64,000 nt of DNA from Spiroplasma_E sp902809815 (GCF_964030925.1 NZ_OZ034992.1:868001-932000); one strand, 5' to 3'. Positions 11,514 through 21,975 are shown, numbered from the stretch's first letter. Translations and numbers: made by a program. The notes: generated by a model from the sequence alone, not told the origin.

Positions 11514-12011
11514 TTAGACAGAAGTTACTGTTAAACTTCTGGTTCTCATAACTGGTTCTTTTGATGAATTTGCTAGTTCATTAGATACTTTAATGTAATC
11601 AGGAGTAATATTTGCTTTTGATACTCTTTTTGTAGAAACAAAACCACTTAATCTTAAAAATTCGTTAAATCGTGATTCTTTAATGTCATTAGGATTAACA
11701 TTTTCTTTTGATACTCTTACTGTGGGGATAGTAGGATTTGTTCTTAAAAATTTATTAATTCTTGATTCTTTTCTTTCAAAATTTGTAGTAGTAGCCATTC
11801 CACTAACTATTAAAGTTGTACCAACAGCAATTCCACCAATAGCAGCTGGTAATAATGAAGCACTACCAGTCATAGGTGCTGCAGCAACACAAGCTGCTGT
11901 TATTCCTGCGGTTGTTGTTAATGTTCCTGTAGTTATTGTGACACCAGCAATTACTTTTCTTTTTGTACTTATTTCACTAGACATAATATTTTCATTCTTT
12001 TTCTTTTTCAA
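11514..12011 (-). CDS. Small membrane protein with two 30-residue repeats
   Basis: 165 residues from a TTG start, or 156 from the ATG at 11984, which seems at least as likely; neither has a strong ribosome site. Two hydrophobic segments (about 20-45 and 50-71) form a probable hairpin in the membrane. Then come two tandem 30-residue repeats (81-110 and 111-140) of the form K/E-S-R-x-N-x-F-L-R ... R-V-S-K-x-N-x-x-P, and a Ser/Thr-rich tail. No family recognised. The duplicated leader shared with the neighbouring repeat gene suggests both belonged to one expanded surface-protein set. Confidence 0.7.
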   Translation of the reverse strand: MKKKKNENIMSSEISTKRKVIAGVTITTGTLTTTAGITAACVAAAPMTGSASLLPAAIGGIAVGTTLIVSGMATTTNFERKESRINKFLRTNPTIPTVRVSKENVNPNDIKESRFNEFLRLSGFVSTKRVSKANITPDYIKVSNELANSSKEPVMRTRSLTVTSV

Positions 12012-12100
12012 TATTTAATTTAATAAAAATCCTAATATAGAAATAATTTCTATATTAGGAATGAACAATTATTAAATTACAAAAATTATTATAATATAAA
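12011..12100 (-). promoter_or_regulatory. Leader with promoter and hairpin, copy 2
   Basis: Second copy of the leader at 11344-11431. Its palindrome is 12031-12044/12046-12059, with a single-base centre. It sits just upstream of the two-helix membrane protein, with TATTATAAT-type -10 DNA further upstream. 12101-12266 otherwise shows no gene. Confidence 0.6.
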
Positions 12101-12266
12101 AAATGAAAATATTTTATTTTTTTTAAAGAAATTATTGTTTAAAAGTACATAATGAAATATCAAAATAATATTAAATATAATAATATTATTTTTTTATTGA
12201 AAAGTAACCAATTAATAATTGCATTTTTTAATCAAACAAGTTAAGATTACTTATGGTAAATGTTAT

Positions 12267-12342
12267 GCCCACGTAGCTCAGTGGATAGAGCACCGCCCTT
12301 CTAAGGCGGGGGTCAGAAGTTCGAATCTTCTCGTGGGCGCCA
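12267..12342 (+). tRNA. tRNA-Arg (anticodon UCU)
   Basis: Complete cloverleaf: acceptor GCCCACG/CGTGGGC, D arm GCTC/GAGC, anticodon stem CCGCC/GGCGG with loop CTTCTAA (anticodon TCT), T arm AGAAG-TTCGAAT-CTTCT, discriminator G and encoded CCA. It reads AGA/AGG, the dominant Arg codons in these AT-rich genes. Confidence 0.97.
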
Positions 12343-12378
12343 TTAAATTTTAAAATACTAAGAAGGTTTAACTAAATA

Positions 12379-13140
12379 ATGATAAATCATGACAATTATT
12401 ATCAAGACATTATTGGTAAAATTAACCACCTCATTAGTGAAAATAAATGAGATCAAGCAATGAAGTTGGTCAAACATGAATTAGAGATGCCTTATATTCC
12501 TATTCATCATGAAATTACATTACAAGAGTTACATCATAATATTACTACTCATATTAGATTAAATAGTAAAAATGAAAGTCATGAGTGAAATTTAGAGAGA
12601 ATAAGTCGTGTATTAATGAATCCATTTGATGAAGATCTTCATCCGGTGGCATTTTATTATTTACAAAGTCATAATGCTAGGTTAATTTTGCCAACAATTA
12701 AGATTTATCTTACAAATAAAAATATAAATAATATAAATAAAACACAACTATTATTTATATTAAATAATCAAGGTATTGATGAAGAAATAGAAGTAATAAA
12801 AGGTCATGATACATTTAAAATTAATCCAAAAAAAATAACACAATGACAGGAATCACTCGTTTATTTAAAAATTACAAAAATATTTGAAGATGAAGTTCAT
12901 ATTGATAATCCAGGTATTTATGGTATTTGCTTGTTTTTATTGGATAGTTATTTTGAGAATTTGTTTCCAACATTACCTAATAAAAATCAAGCAGCAGCAT
13001 TAGCAGCTGCTTTGTATATTCGTGCTTGTAGTTTCCAGTTTATTAGTGTAAAATTGGTAGAAAGTGCTAAAAAATTTAAAACTACTACTACTTTAATAAA
13101 AAAATACTTAAGTATTATGATTCAACAACAAATTACATAA
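12379..13140 (+). CDS. DUF3196-like protein upstream of tig
   Basis: 253 residues, mostly helical, rich in His/Asn near the N terminus and ending 15 bases before the tig start. Position and general character match the DUF3196 protein (MPN330 in M. pneumoniae) that, as I recall, precedes tig and lon there; the family name rests on that synteny plus resemblance, not a search. No catalytic motif is visible. Two UGA-Trp codons. Probably co-transcribed with tig; a role linked to protein folding or quality control is only an inference. Confidence 0.7.
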
Positions 13141-13155
13141 GGAGAGATTTGAAAA

Positions 13156-14466
13156 ATGACATTAAATATTATAAAAGATGAAAAAAATGGTCTTGGAAAA
13201 TGACATGTTACCATTGATGCTAAAACTTGAAAAGATCAATTGGCAAAAGCTGAAAATAAATTGATTGCACAAGTAGAAATTCCTGGATTTCGTAAAGGAA
13301 AAGTTCCTATTAAAATGGCTAAAAAACATGTAACTGAAGAACAAACTTTACAAACAGCAACTAAAGCAGTTATTACTATTGCTTATGATTTTGCCTTAAA
13401 ACAAAAACCTAACTTAATGCCTACTAATCAACCCGAAGTTAATGTGGAAAAATCTACTATTAAAGAGTGTGAAATAATGTTTGTATTTGATTTACCAGCA
13501 GAAATTACTATTGGTAAATATCGTGGTATTGATATAGTAAAACCTGTAGCAACTGTTAATCAAGAAGAAATTGATACTCAAATTAAACTATTACAAGATC
13601 GTTTTGCTATTTTTAATCCAAAAGAAAAAGGAAAATTAGAAAAAGGTGATACTGCAGTTTTTAATTTCACTGGTTTTTTAGAAGGTAAAAAATTCCCTGG
13701 CGGTGAAGCTAAAAACATGGAATTAGAAATTGGTTCTGGTAAATTTATTCCTGGTTTTGAAGAAGGAATGATCGGTATGGAACCTAAATCTAAAAAAACT
13801 ATTGAAGTAACTTTCCCAGAAGATTATCATGTTCCAAATTTAAAAGGTCAATTAGTACAATTTGAAATTGAATTAAACGAAATAAAAACAAAAGTTATTA
13901 ATGAAGATTTAGAAGAATTAGTAAAAGATGTTAACATTCCAGATGTTACTACTACTGAACAATTATTAGAAAATATTAAAAAACAAATTGAAGTACAAAA
14001 AACAATGACAATTAAGGAACAATTTATGGAAGAACTTATTGCTAAAATTGTTAAAGATTCAAAAATAATAATTCCAAGTTTTGCTGTTAAAAATGAAACT
14101 GAACGTTTAGAAAATGAATTTAAAAAACAATTAGCTAATCAAAACTTTACAATTGAAAACTATATGGCAGCAACTGGTTTATCTCATGAAGAAATTATTA
14201 ATGAAATAAAAAAGGATGCAATTATGCAACTTCAGAATTTTTTAGTTATTGAAGAAATTATTAAACAAGAAAAAATAGAAATTACCGAAGAGGAAGTTCA
14301 AAAACAATTAACAACATTTGCCGACCAATTTAAAATAAGCATTGAAGAAGTTAAAACAAATATTAAAGATTTAAGTTTAGTTACTACTACCCTAAAACGT
14401 AATAAAGCCTTTGATTTATTATGAGAAAGTAACGGTAAAAACCAAAAGCAAACAACAAGTGCTTAA
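13156..14466 (+). CDS. tig: Trigger factor
   Basis: Ribosome-bound chaperone and prolyl isomerase, 436 residues. The N-terminal ribosome-binding domain carries the signature G-F-R-K-G-K-V-P near 38-45. The FKBP-type isomerase domain is at about 160-245 (V-F-N-F-T-G-F-L-E-G-K-x-F-P-G-G, then F-I-P-G-F-E-E). A long helical C-terminal domain follows. The ATG follows AGGAGAG. Terminator at 14487-14519. Confidence 0.96.
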
Positions 14467-14486
14467 TTTAATTTGATAATTATTAT

Positions 14487-14519
14487 ATAACCTAATTACC
14501 AATTTAATAATTAGGTTAT
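14487..14519 (+). terminator. Terminator after tig
   Basis: 12-bp stem ATAACCTAATTA (14487-14498) with its complement at 14508-14519, followed by T-rich DNA. It separates tig from the independently regulated lon gene. Confidence 0.8.
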
Positions 14520-14654
14520 TTTATCGTTTATTTTTTTCAGAAAGTAAAAATTATCAAAAAAAAAATAAATGTAATAAAATATTACTAGTATAAATTAAAT
14601 ATGAATTAATAAGTGCTGCTGTAAAAGTATAGTATAAATCAAAAATTAGATATT

Positions 14655-14681
14655 TTAGCAATTAAGTATTGCAAGTGCTAA
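14655..14681 (+). promoter_or_regulatory. CIRCE operator (HrcA site) at lon
   Basis: TTAGCAATT-N9-AAGTGCTAA, the exact 9-9-9 layout of CIRCE (consensus TTAGCACTC-N9-GAGTGCTAA), with inverted arms. It overlaps the -35 element of the lon promoter, so HrcA bound here would block RNA polymerase at normal temperature. Confidence 0.9.
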
Positions 14682-14697
14682 TGTTTTATATTATAAT
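14669..14697 (+). promoter_or_regulatory. lon promoter
   Basis: -35 TTGCAA (14669-14674), 17-bp spacer, -10 TATAAT (14692-14697). The -35 lies inside the right half of the CIRCE element. The ribosome site GAGGTGAG precedes the ATG at 14727. Confidence 0.85.
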
Positions 14698-14726
14698 CCA
14701 GTTAATACATTATTTGAGGTGAGACA

Positions 14727-17111
14727 ATGAAGATAAAAAATATTACTAATATTCCAGTACTAGTAACAAGAGGAAGTTTTGTTTTCCCAACAGTTGAAAT
14801 AGAACTAGAAGTTGGCAGACATAAATCAGTAGCGGCAATTAATGAATCGGTAGCTAAGTTTAATTCAGAAATTATTTTAGTTTCGCAAAAGGATCCAAAA
14901 GTAGATAATCCTCAATTAAGTGAAGTCTACAATCATGGTACTTTGTGTAAAGTACAAATTCAAAAAAGTCATAATGATGGTACACTTACGGTATCTTTTT
15001 ATGGACAACAAAGAGTTAAAGTTTCTAAGTTTTATGATGATAAATTTTATACAGGAGATGCTGAAACTTTAGTTAGTCCTAATGTTTCAAAATCATTAGA
15101 AGAAGAGTTGATCCAAAGAATTGTAAATAATTTACAACAGATTTTAGATGTTCATGGTTCAATTCCACAAGGTGTAATTAGTCAAATCACCGATGGAATG
15201 AAAGCTAGTGAAATTATTGATAAAATGGCTCAATTTTTACCATTTTTAACTATCAATAAACGCCAAGAAATTTTACAAGAAATTGATATTAATAAACGTT
15301 TAGATTTATTATTGAAAGATGTTGGTGGTCAAAAACAAGTTGGTGCCATTGAAAAGAATTTGACAGCTAAAATTAAAGATCGTATTGATGAACAACAACG
15401 TGAATATTATTTACGAGAAAGATTGCGTGCTATTAAAGAAGAATTAGGCGAAATTGATGGTAAGTCTAATGAAATGAAACGTTATTTAGAACGCTTAGAA
15501 ACAGAAGAGTTTCCTGAAGCAATCAAAACTCGTGTTAAAGAAGAAATTAGTCGTTATGAAGATATGCCACAAGCTTCAAGTGAATCAAATATAATTCGTA
15601 CATACATTGATTGAATGATGACTTTACCTTGATTTCAAAAAAGTGAAGAAAAATTTGATTTAATTAATGCAAAAAAAATTCTTGATAAATATCACTATGG
15701 TTTAGAAAAAGTTAAAGAAAGAATTATTGAATATCTTGCTGTTAAAAAAATGGCTAAGGCAATGCCAGGACAAATTATTTGTTTAGTTGGCCCTCCTGGT
15801 GTTGGTAAGACTTCTTTAGCTAAATCAATTGCTGAAGCGATGGGGCGTACTTTCGTTAAAGTTTCACTTGGTGGAGTTAAAGATGAATCTGAAATTCGTG
15901 GTCATCGTAAAACTTATATTGGTGCGATGCCAGGAAGAATTATCCAAGGTATGAAACGTGCTAAAGTTATTAATCCATTATTTTTATTAGATGAAATTGA
16001 TAAAATGTCATCTGATTATCGTGGTGATCCAGCTAGTGCTATGTTAGAAGTATTAGATCCTGAACAAAATGCTAATTTTTCAGATCATTATATTGAAGAA
16101 AATTATGATTTATCACAAGTTATGTTTCTAGCAACAGCTAATTATATGGAAGGTATCCCTGAACCATTAAAAGATCGAATGGAAATTATTGAACTTTCTT
16201 CATATACAGAATTAGAAAAACTTGAAATTGCAAAAAAATATTTAATTCCTCGTGTTATTGAAATTACTGGTTTAAGTAATAAAATGTTAAAATTTAAACC
16301 AAATTCAATAGAAGAAATAATTAAATATTATACAAGAGAATCAGGTGTTCGACAGTTAGAAAGATTATTAAATAAAATTGCTCGTAAATTTATTGTTAAA
16401 CTTTTAAATAAAAAAATTACTACTGAAGAAATTGTTGCTGATAATGTTAAAGATTATTTAGGAAAACAAATTTTCGATTATACTAAAAAAGAAAATGAAT
16501 CACAAATTGGAGTGGTAACTGGTCTTGCTTATACTCAATATGGTGGTGATATTTTACCAATTGAAGTAAACTACTTTAAAGGAAAAGGTAATTTAGTATT
16601 AACTGGTAAATTAGGTGAAGTTATGAAAGAATCTGCTACTATTGCTTTAGATTATATTAAAGCAAATGCTATTACTTTCAATATTCCTGATACTTTCTTT
16701 GCAGAACATGATATTCATATCCATGTTCCTGAAGGAGCAGTGCCAAAGGATGGTCCAAGTGCTGGTATTACTTTAACAACTGCAATTATTTCTGCTCTGA
16801 CAAGTAGACCTGTATCAAAAGATATTGGTATGACAGGTGAAATTACACTTCGTGGTCATGTATTACCAATTGGTGGATTAAAAGAAAAATCAATTTCTGC
16901 TCATCGTAGTGGACTAAAAACAATTTTAATTCCAAAAGCTAATATAAAAGACTTAGAAGATATTCCAGAAGAAGTAAAGAAAAAATTAAATATTGTTTCA
17001 GTTGAATTTTATTCTGAAGTATATGATTTTATTTTTAATAAACATAAAGCAAAAATTCACTCACCTATTAATAATATTAAACCAACTTCAAGTATTATTG
17101 ATGAAGGTTAA
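14727..17111 (+). CDS. lon: ATP-dependent protease Lon
   Basis: 794-residue cytosolic AAA+ serine protease that removes damaged proteins. The N-terminal substrate-binding domain is followed by a coiled-coil linker. Walker A G-P-P-G-V-G-K-T is at 355-362 and Walker B F-L-L-D-E-I-D-K follows. In the C-terminal protease domain the catalytic Ser678 is in P-K-D-G-P-S-A-G and Lys721 in G-G-L-K-E-K, 43 residues apart as in E. coli Lon. UGA-Trp codons near 15611-15632 split the gene under the standard code. The CIRCE site makes it part of the HrcA heat-shock regulon. Confidence 0.97.
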
Positions 17112-17143
17112 AATCTAATTAAATTATTAATAACTATAACTTT

Positions 17144-17182
17144 AAAAAAAGTAAATACTAAAAACAAGTATTTACTTTTTTT
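17144..17182. terminator. Terminator after lon
   Basis: 16-bp stem (17144-17159 with 17167-17182) carrying AGTAAATACT, ending in seven T; A-run on the other side, so it can also stop the leftward gene at 17232. Confidence 0.85.
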
Positions 17183-17231
17183 ATATAAATTTTTTTTTAT
17201 ATTTGTGATAAATTTGATTTACTTTTATTTG

Positions 17232-17531
17232 TTACAGAATAGTAAGTACTTTTATTATTTTATTTATTTTTTTATTATTTAATTTTTTTGATAGGTTATT
17301 TATTGAATTTATAAAATTATTTTCTAATTTTTTTAAAGATTCTAAAGTTTTTATTTTTTTATTTAAAAATTGATGATGATTTTGAGTATTTTTTTTATTA
17401 TTTTGTCAAAAGTCAAAAATATCATTGTAATCTTTACTATAAGTTTCAATTGGAAAATGTAAATAAAGATTAATAATATGATAATTATCTGCTATAAAGT
17501 TAACTTCTCTTTCTAAATCATTAATATCCAT
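17232..17531 (-). CDS. Small unknown protein behind an attenuator-like leader
   Basis: 99 residues, helical, Lys/Asn-rich, with one UGA-Trp in D-F-W-Q-N-N. The ribosome site AGAGGAGA lies 9 bases before the ATG. No family or motif recognised. Upstream, a hairpin followed by a T-run sits directly against the ribosome site (see 17563-17594), the same arrangement as for the next gene upstream, so the two may be regulated alike. Confidence 0.65.
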
Positions 17532-17562
17532 TTTTTAATGTCTCCTCTTTTAAAAAATAAAA

Positions 17563-17594
17563 AACCCTTTACTTTTAAAATAAAGTAATGGGTT
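17563..17594 (-). promoter_or_regulatory. Terminator-like leader hairpin of the 17232 gene
   Basis: Read leftward: AACCC-A-TTACTTT, short loop, AAAGTAA-A-GGGTT, then TTTTTATTTTTT and the ribosome site. A promoter-like TATAATATA lies about 30 bp upstream. It could instead be the terminator of the upstream gene; the parallel hairpin at 18126-18155 argues for a leader role. Confidence 0.6.
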
Positions 17595-17721
17595 AAAACT
17601 TTGATCAAGTTTGTTTTTATATTATATATTATTTTAATTTTATAATTCAAAAATTAAATTATAAATAATAAAAGTGTTGTTATTAATAATTATTTAAATT
17701 TTTATATAAAAATATTTAAAA

Positions 17722-18099
17722 TTAGAAAATTGTGCATGGTGGACAACATTTTTTACCATATTGCATATTAATTAATTCTTCTGAATTTATACTATTTATA
17801 TCATCATTAGTTATTAGAAAAGTACTATCTTTTAAATATTGATCTTCATTATTTAACTGTTGGATGTTAAAATTAAATTCTAGATTTCCATTTTCAATTT
17901 CATCTAAATGTTCTTCATAATCTACTAATAATTTTTGTTTTAAGTTAATAATTTTTTCATTGATTAAATCAATTTCTTTTAATACCTTTTCTTTATTATT
18001 AAGACTAAAATTTTTGTTAAATGGATTCAAACTTTTTTCTAATTCTTTTTTCTCTTTTTTTAATTTTTTTATTTCTTTTTTTTGTACATTTTTTTTCAT
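17722..18099 (-). CDS. Small coiled-coil protein ending in a Cys cluster
   Basis: 125 residues. The N-terminal half is a highly charged Lys/Glu coiled coil (about 1-65), the middle is acidic, and the C terminus ends Y-G-K-K-C-C-P-P-C-T-I-F. Three Cys in the last eight residues suggest metal binding, a disulfide or lipid attachment, but no known motif fits exactly. The ribosome site AAGGAG is 8 bases before the ATG. It is divergent from the ABC transporter genes. Unknown function. Confidence 0.7.
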   Translation of the reverse strand: MKKNVQKKEIKKLKKEKKELEKSLNPFNKNFSLNNKEKVLKEIDLINEKIINLKQKLLVDYEEHLDEIENGNLEFNFNIQQLNNEDQYLKDSTFLITNDDINSINSEELINMQYGKKCCPPCTIF

Positions 18100-18125
18100 A
18101 ATTTTCTCCTTTTTTAAAAATAAAA

Positions 18126-18155
18126 ACTCATTTACTTTTTATGAAAATAATGAGT
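18126..18155 (-). promoter_or_regulatory. Terminator-like leader hairpin of the 17722 gene
   Basis: Read leftward: ACTCATT ... AATGAGT (18155-18149 with 18132-18126), inner TTTT/AAAA pairing, then TTTTTATTTTT and AAGGAG. There is no gene upstream on this strand to terminate, so it acts within this gene's own leader. TATAAT-like boxes lie at 18173-18190. Confidence 0.65.
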
Positions 18156-18274
18156 AAAAACCTAATGAAGTTTACATTATATTATATAATATTTTAATTT
18201 TTATATCTTAAAAAACAAGTAATATTTATGTAGTAATTATGATAAAATTATAAAGTTATAGGAAGGAAGTAATT

Positions 18275-19081
18275 ATGATTAAAGATAAAAAAAATAATGT
18301 TGAAATCATTAATGTCAGTAAAAACTATGATAGTAATGAAGTCATTAAAAATGTTAGTCTGAATATTGCTATTGGTGCCAAAATTGGTATTGTTGGCCCC
18401 AATGGTACTGGAAAAACAACATTATGTGAAATGATTTCCCAACTTCGTAAACCAACAACAGGTACTATTAATATTAAATCTGATTTAAAAATAGGCATGC
18501 AATTACAAGAAACTAAATTTCCTCGTGGTTTAACTGGTTGAGATATGGCCCAATATTATATGAGAGCTTATCGTTTAAATAAGTCTGTTGAAGACATTCA
18601 AAAGTTATTGTACTATTTGGACGCCGAAGCATTTATTAATAAACCTATTATTACTTTATCGGGTGGTCAACAACAAAAAATAAATATTTTATTAGCATTA
18701 ATTGTTGAACCAGATTTATTAATTTTAGATGAATTAGCTACGGGATTAGATTTAGAGGTACGTGAGCGAATTTATGAATTACTAGAAAAAGAAGTTTTTA
18801 TTAAACCTAATCTTTCAGTATTAATTGTTTCACATAATATGCAAGAAATTGAACGTTTTTGTCAACAAATTATCTTCATGTTTGAAGGTTCAATTATTAG
18901 TATAAATGTTGTTAAAACTGTTGTTAAAGAATATGGAAGTATTGAAGAATATGTTAAAACTAAATTTAAAGAATATAAAATAGGTATGTATGATAGCGAA
19001 GCGTTATTAAAAAGATTAGGAGGGGAAAATAATGAAAAATGAGCTAAGTCTTGAAAAAAACACCTTAAAAAACAAAAATAA
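18275..19081 (+). CDS. ABC transporter ATP-binding protein
   Basis: 268-residue ATPase of an ABC-2 type exporter. Walker A G-P-N-G-T-G-K-T-T at 41-49, Q-loop near 75, signature L-S-G-G-Q at 128-132, Walker B L-L-I-L-D-E ending at 153, H-loop S-H-N. The usual S-T/P after the Walker B is replaced by L-A-T. Because UGA is Trp, the gene runs past the apparent stop at 19040 to the TAA at 19079 and overlaps the permease by 50 bases, implying coupled translation. Substrate unknown. Confidence 0.9.
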
Positions 19082-19808
19082 CGATTGATCTCTTCTTAAT
19101 TTATTTTGAAGTTATTTAAAACGTAATCGTTCAATTATTATTTTTTCAGTTTTCGTTTCACCATTGATTTTTATTGGTGCATCAATTGGTGGAAATAATG
19201 AAATATTATCATCACCTGCTGGTAAAAACATTGGACGATTTATTTTGATGATTATTTGATTGACACAAACTGCTTCCTTTTCAATTCAAACTTTTTTAGC
19301 TATTTTATTAGATTTAAAACAAAGCGTAGTTTATCGACGCATTGGTTTAACAAGAATTAGCAAAACCAAGTTTATTATTATAACATCAATATTTAATTTA
19401 GCTTTAGTTTTAATTTCTGATATTATTATTTTTATTGGTGTTATGATTATTGGTTATGTTGTTCCTTTATCTGGAATGATTAGTTCCATTTTTAATTGAC
19501 AATTATTAATTATTATTTTATTTACATTATTTTTTTCTATTACTATTACTAGTATTGCTTTGCTAATGTCAGTTATTATTAAAAGTCGTACTGGACAAGC
19601 AATTGTTAGTTTATTTACTAGTTTATTAATTGTTGCACCATTAATTATTTTAACTTACTTTTTAGCTAGTCTTATTGGTGAAGGATTAGTTTCAAGTATT
19701 GGTGTTGGTGCTGTTGTTGGTATTTTAGTAGGTATATTTATTGCTTTAAATCTTATTAGTTGTGGTATTTATTATTTAACTTGAAAACTATTTAAATGAT
19801 TTGATTAA
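19032..19808 (+). CDS. ABC-2 type transporter permease
   Basis: 258 residues with six hydrophobic helices, the classic ABC-2 permease layout. After a polar N terminus of about 30 residues come helix 1, a segment with R-R-I-G-L-T-R-I-S-K between helices 2 and 3, and paired helices at the C terminus. AGGGGA precedes the ATG, which lies inside the ATPase gene. Together they probably export a small molecule, peptide or lipid. Confidence 0.87.
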
Positions 19809-19862
19809 TTTTTATAAAAGTATGTAATGAATTATAAAATAACAAAGGAGTGAAAATATACA

Positions 19863-20102
19863 ATGCCTAAAAATATAAGAAATTATGTTATTGATGAACA
19901 ACCAATTAATTATTTTGATAAAGTTAAAGCATGATTAGATAATCAAAATAAATTTGAAAATTTAGAACTATTGTCAGAAGTTGCATCTCAACAAAACTAT
20001 TTAAAACAAAGTGATAAGTTAAATACTAAAGTAATAAATCAATTAGAAAATAAATATTTGGCAAATGTTTCAAATTTAAATCAAAAATTGAAAATGTTTT
20101 AA
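19863..20102 (+). CDS. Small unknown protein
   Basis: 79 residues, helical and Asn/Lys/Leu-rich, with one UGA-Trp (K-A-W-L-D). The start follows AAGGAG at a spacing of about 12 bases. No family recognised. It is 54 bases behind the ABC permease and may be its operon's last gene, since the terminator comes after it. Confidence 0.65.
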
Positions 20103-20133
20103 TATAATAACTTACTTATTTTTATTAATTTAT

Positions 20134-20164
20134 AATCTAATTATTTTTTATAAATAATTAGATT
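20134..20164 (+). terminator. Terminator at the end of the ABC operon
   Basis: 13-bp stem AATCTAATTATTT (20134-20146) with 20152-20164, then T6. It marks the end of recognisable host sequence; the mobile-element cluster begins 10 bases later. Confidence 0.85.
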
Positions 20165-20809
20165 TTTTATATATGCCACTTAGCCCTTTTTACTAGACCA
20201 TTAATTTAAAAAACCTGAATGTATTCTAAAAACAATTGTGTTATATAATTAACACTAATTTTAACCTGAAAGGATTTTTATTAATGGATAAAATTAAACA
20301 AATAGCATTAGTAATTAACAAATTAAATATCAAAGAAAAAATTAAAATTATTGATGATTGTAAAAATCAATATTCAATTAGAAACCTATGTCAATATCTT
20401 CAATTAAACAGATCAACATATTACTTTTTAAAAAATAAACAAAAACCTATTAAAAAAGAAGAAAATCATATTATTAAATGCAATCATAAATATCAAAAAA
20501 TATGCCAACTTTTAATCGAATTTCATTCTACAAGAAAAGGCAGAATTTATGGATATTTAAGAATTTTTTCAGCTTTTAAAGAGTGATTAAAACAAGAAAA
20601 AAATATCATTTTAAATATAGAATTATCAATAAAACAAATGCGAAAAATTATGAAAGAACACAATATTCAAGGATTAAAACAAACTAAAAATAACTATCCT
20701 AAAAACAAAAAAAATCCAAATAAGTGAATACCTACAATGGATAAAGTAAACAAAGATTATAAAAGTACAACCTCTTCAAATCAAATTTGATCAATGGACA
20801 CTAAACAAA

Positions 20810-21967
20810 AGACATATTCCGTAATTAAATTTAATTAATTGTCAATAAAATTGTTTTAAAACTATTTAGTGTTATTGAATATAGAAATAAATATTTTTTG
20901 AAAAAATAGTTTAAAAAATGAGTTTACATTTTAAACAAAAAATTGTTAATAATATTTTTATATTAACTCGATAAAAATTTAAATTTTAAAAAAATATTTT
21001 TAATATTTTTTTTATTTTAATGGTTTTATTTTATTAAAAATTTCACAAAGTAAGTTAAATCTTAAGTACATAAGTCTAAATTTAGATTTTCTACATTTAT
21101 TTACTAAAATTTTGAATCTTTTCAATCAAGCAAAGACATGTTCAACTTTAATTCTAATTTTAGATACAATCTTATTGTATTTTCTTTCTTGTTTAGTTAA
21201 TTTTTTATTTTTAGTTCTTTTAATTGGTATTATTGTATTTTTATAAATATTTTGTATACCTTGATATCCTAAATCACCAATAATTATTGTTTTTTCTGAA
21301 AATTCAAGATTTGAATTTTTTAATATTTGAAAATCATGCACTTTACCATTATCAGCAAAAATATCAACAATTTTTTTATTAAAAAAATCATATACAATTT
21401 GAAATTTTATAGAATACATTCAACTTTTACCAGAAAAATATTCTAACTGTAGTTTTTTTTAGTTGGTCTTTCAATTTCAATCTCAGTTGAATCAATTAAA
21501 TAAAATTGAAATTCATTTGAATTTTCTTGTTTTTTATCAATTTTTAATTTATATCTTTCTTTTAAAAATTGGTAATCTTTGTGGTTACTAAGTTTATTTT
21601 CTACTCAAGTAATATTTCGAAAATAACTTGATGGGCTCATTTTAGATTTAATACTCATTTGAAAAAAAGTATAATATTCTTTTCAGTATAATAAAGTCAT
21701 CATTAATCTTTCTTCTACTGAAAGTTTATTTTTTCGACCTTTATTTTTTTCTAATTTTTCTATTTCAATTAATTTTTCTAACATTTCATTAAAATGAAAA
21801 CGTTTTATACCAAAATATCTGTAAAATTCTTCATTTTTTAATTTTTTTAAATTTTCAAAAATCATTTTTATCAACACTTTTCTAAATTTATTGTTAATAA
21901 CAAAATTATAAAATAAATTTTAAAATTATTAATTGACTTTTAAAAAATTTAATTACGGAATATGTCT
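20810..21967 (-). mobile_element. IS5-like element, copy 1
   Basis: 1158 bp with inverted repeats AGACATATTCCGTAATTAAA at both ends and a 3-bp target duplication AAA (20807-20809 and 21968-21970). It sits inside the left target-site copy of element 1, so it arrived after element 1. Confidence 0.92.
21012..21877 (-). CDS. IS5-like transposase made by -1 frameshift (orfA 21443-21877, orfB 21012-~21450)
   Basis: orfA (144 codons) holds an HTH_Tnp_4-type helix-turn-helix (L-S-V-E-E-R-L-M-M-T-L-L-Y) and the first catalytic Asp in L-I-D-S-T-E. It ends at TAG shortly after ACT AAA AAA AAC. A -1 shift on the heptamer A-AAA-AAC continues as K-L-Q-L-E-Y-F-S-G-K-S and into orfB, which has the second Asp in I-I-G-D-L-G-Y-Q-G and the Glu in R-I-K-V-E-H-V-F-A-W. 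This is the DDE_Tnp_4 arrangement, typical of IS5-family groups that use frameshifting. The full product is about 285 residues. Confidence 0.85.
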
Positions 21968-21975
21968 AAATAAAT

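Noticed and set aside
11683..12018. Rightward frame antisense to the two-helix membrane protein
   Set aside because: The leftward gene has the membrane helices and the repeat structure; the antisense frame has no ribosome site and lies opposite it throughout.
13162..13344. Phe-rich leftward frame at the start of tig
   Set aside because: Antisense shadow of Lys-rich tig codons (AAA read as TTT).
18275..19042. ABC ATPase ending at the UGA at 19040
   Set aside because: UGA is Trp throughout this window, so the gene continues to the TAA at 19079 and overlaps the permease.
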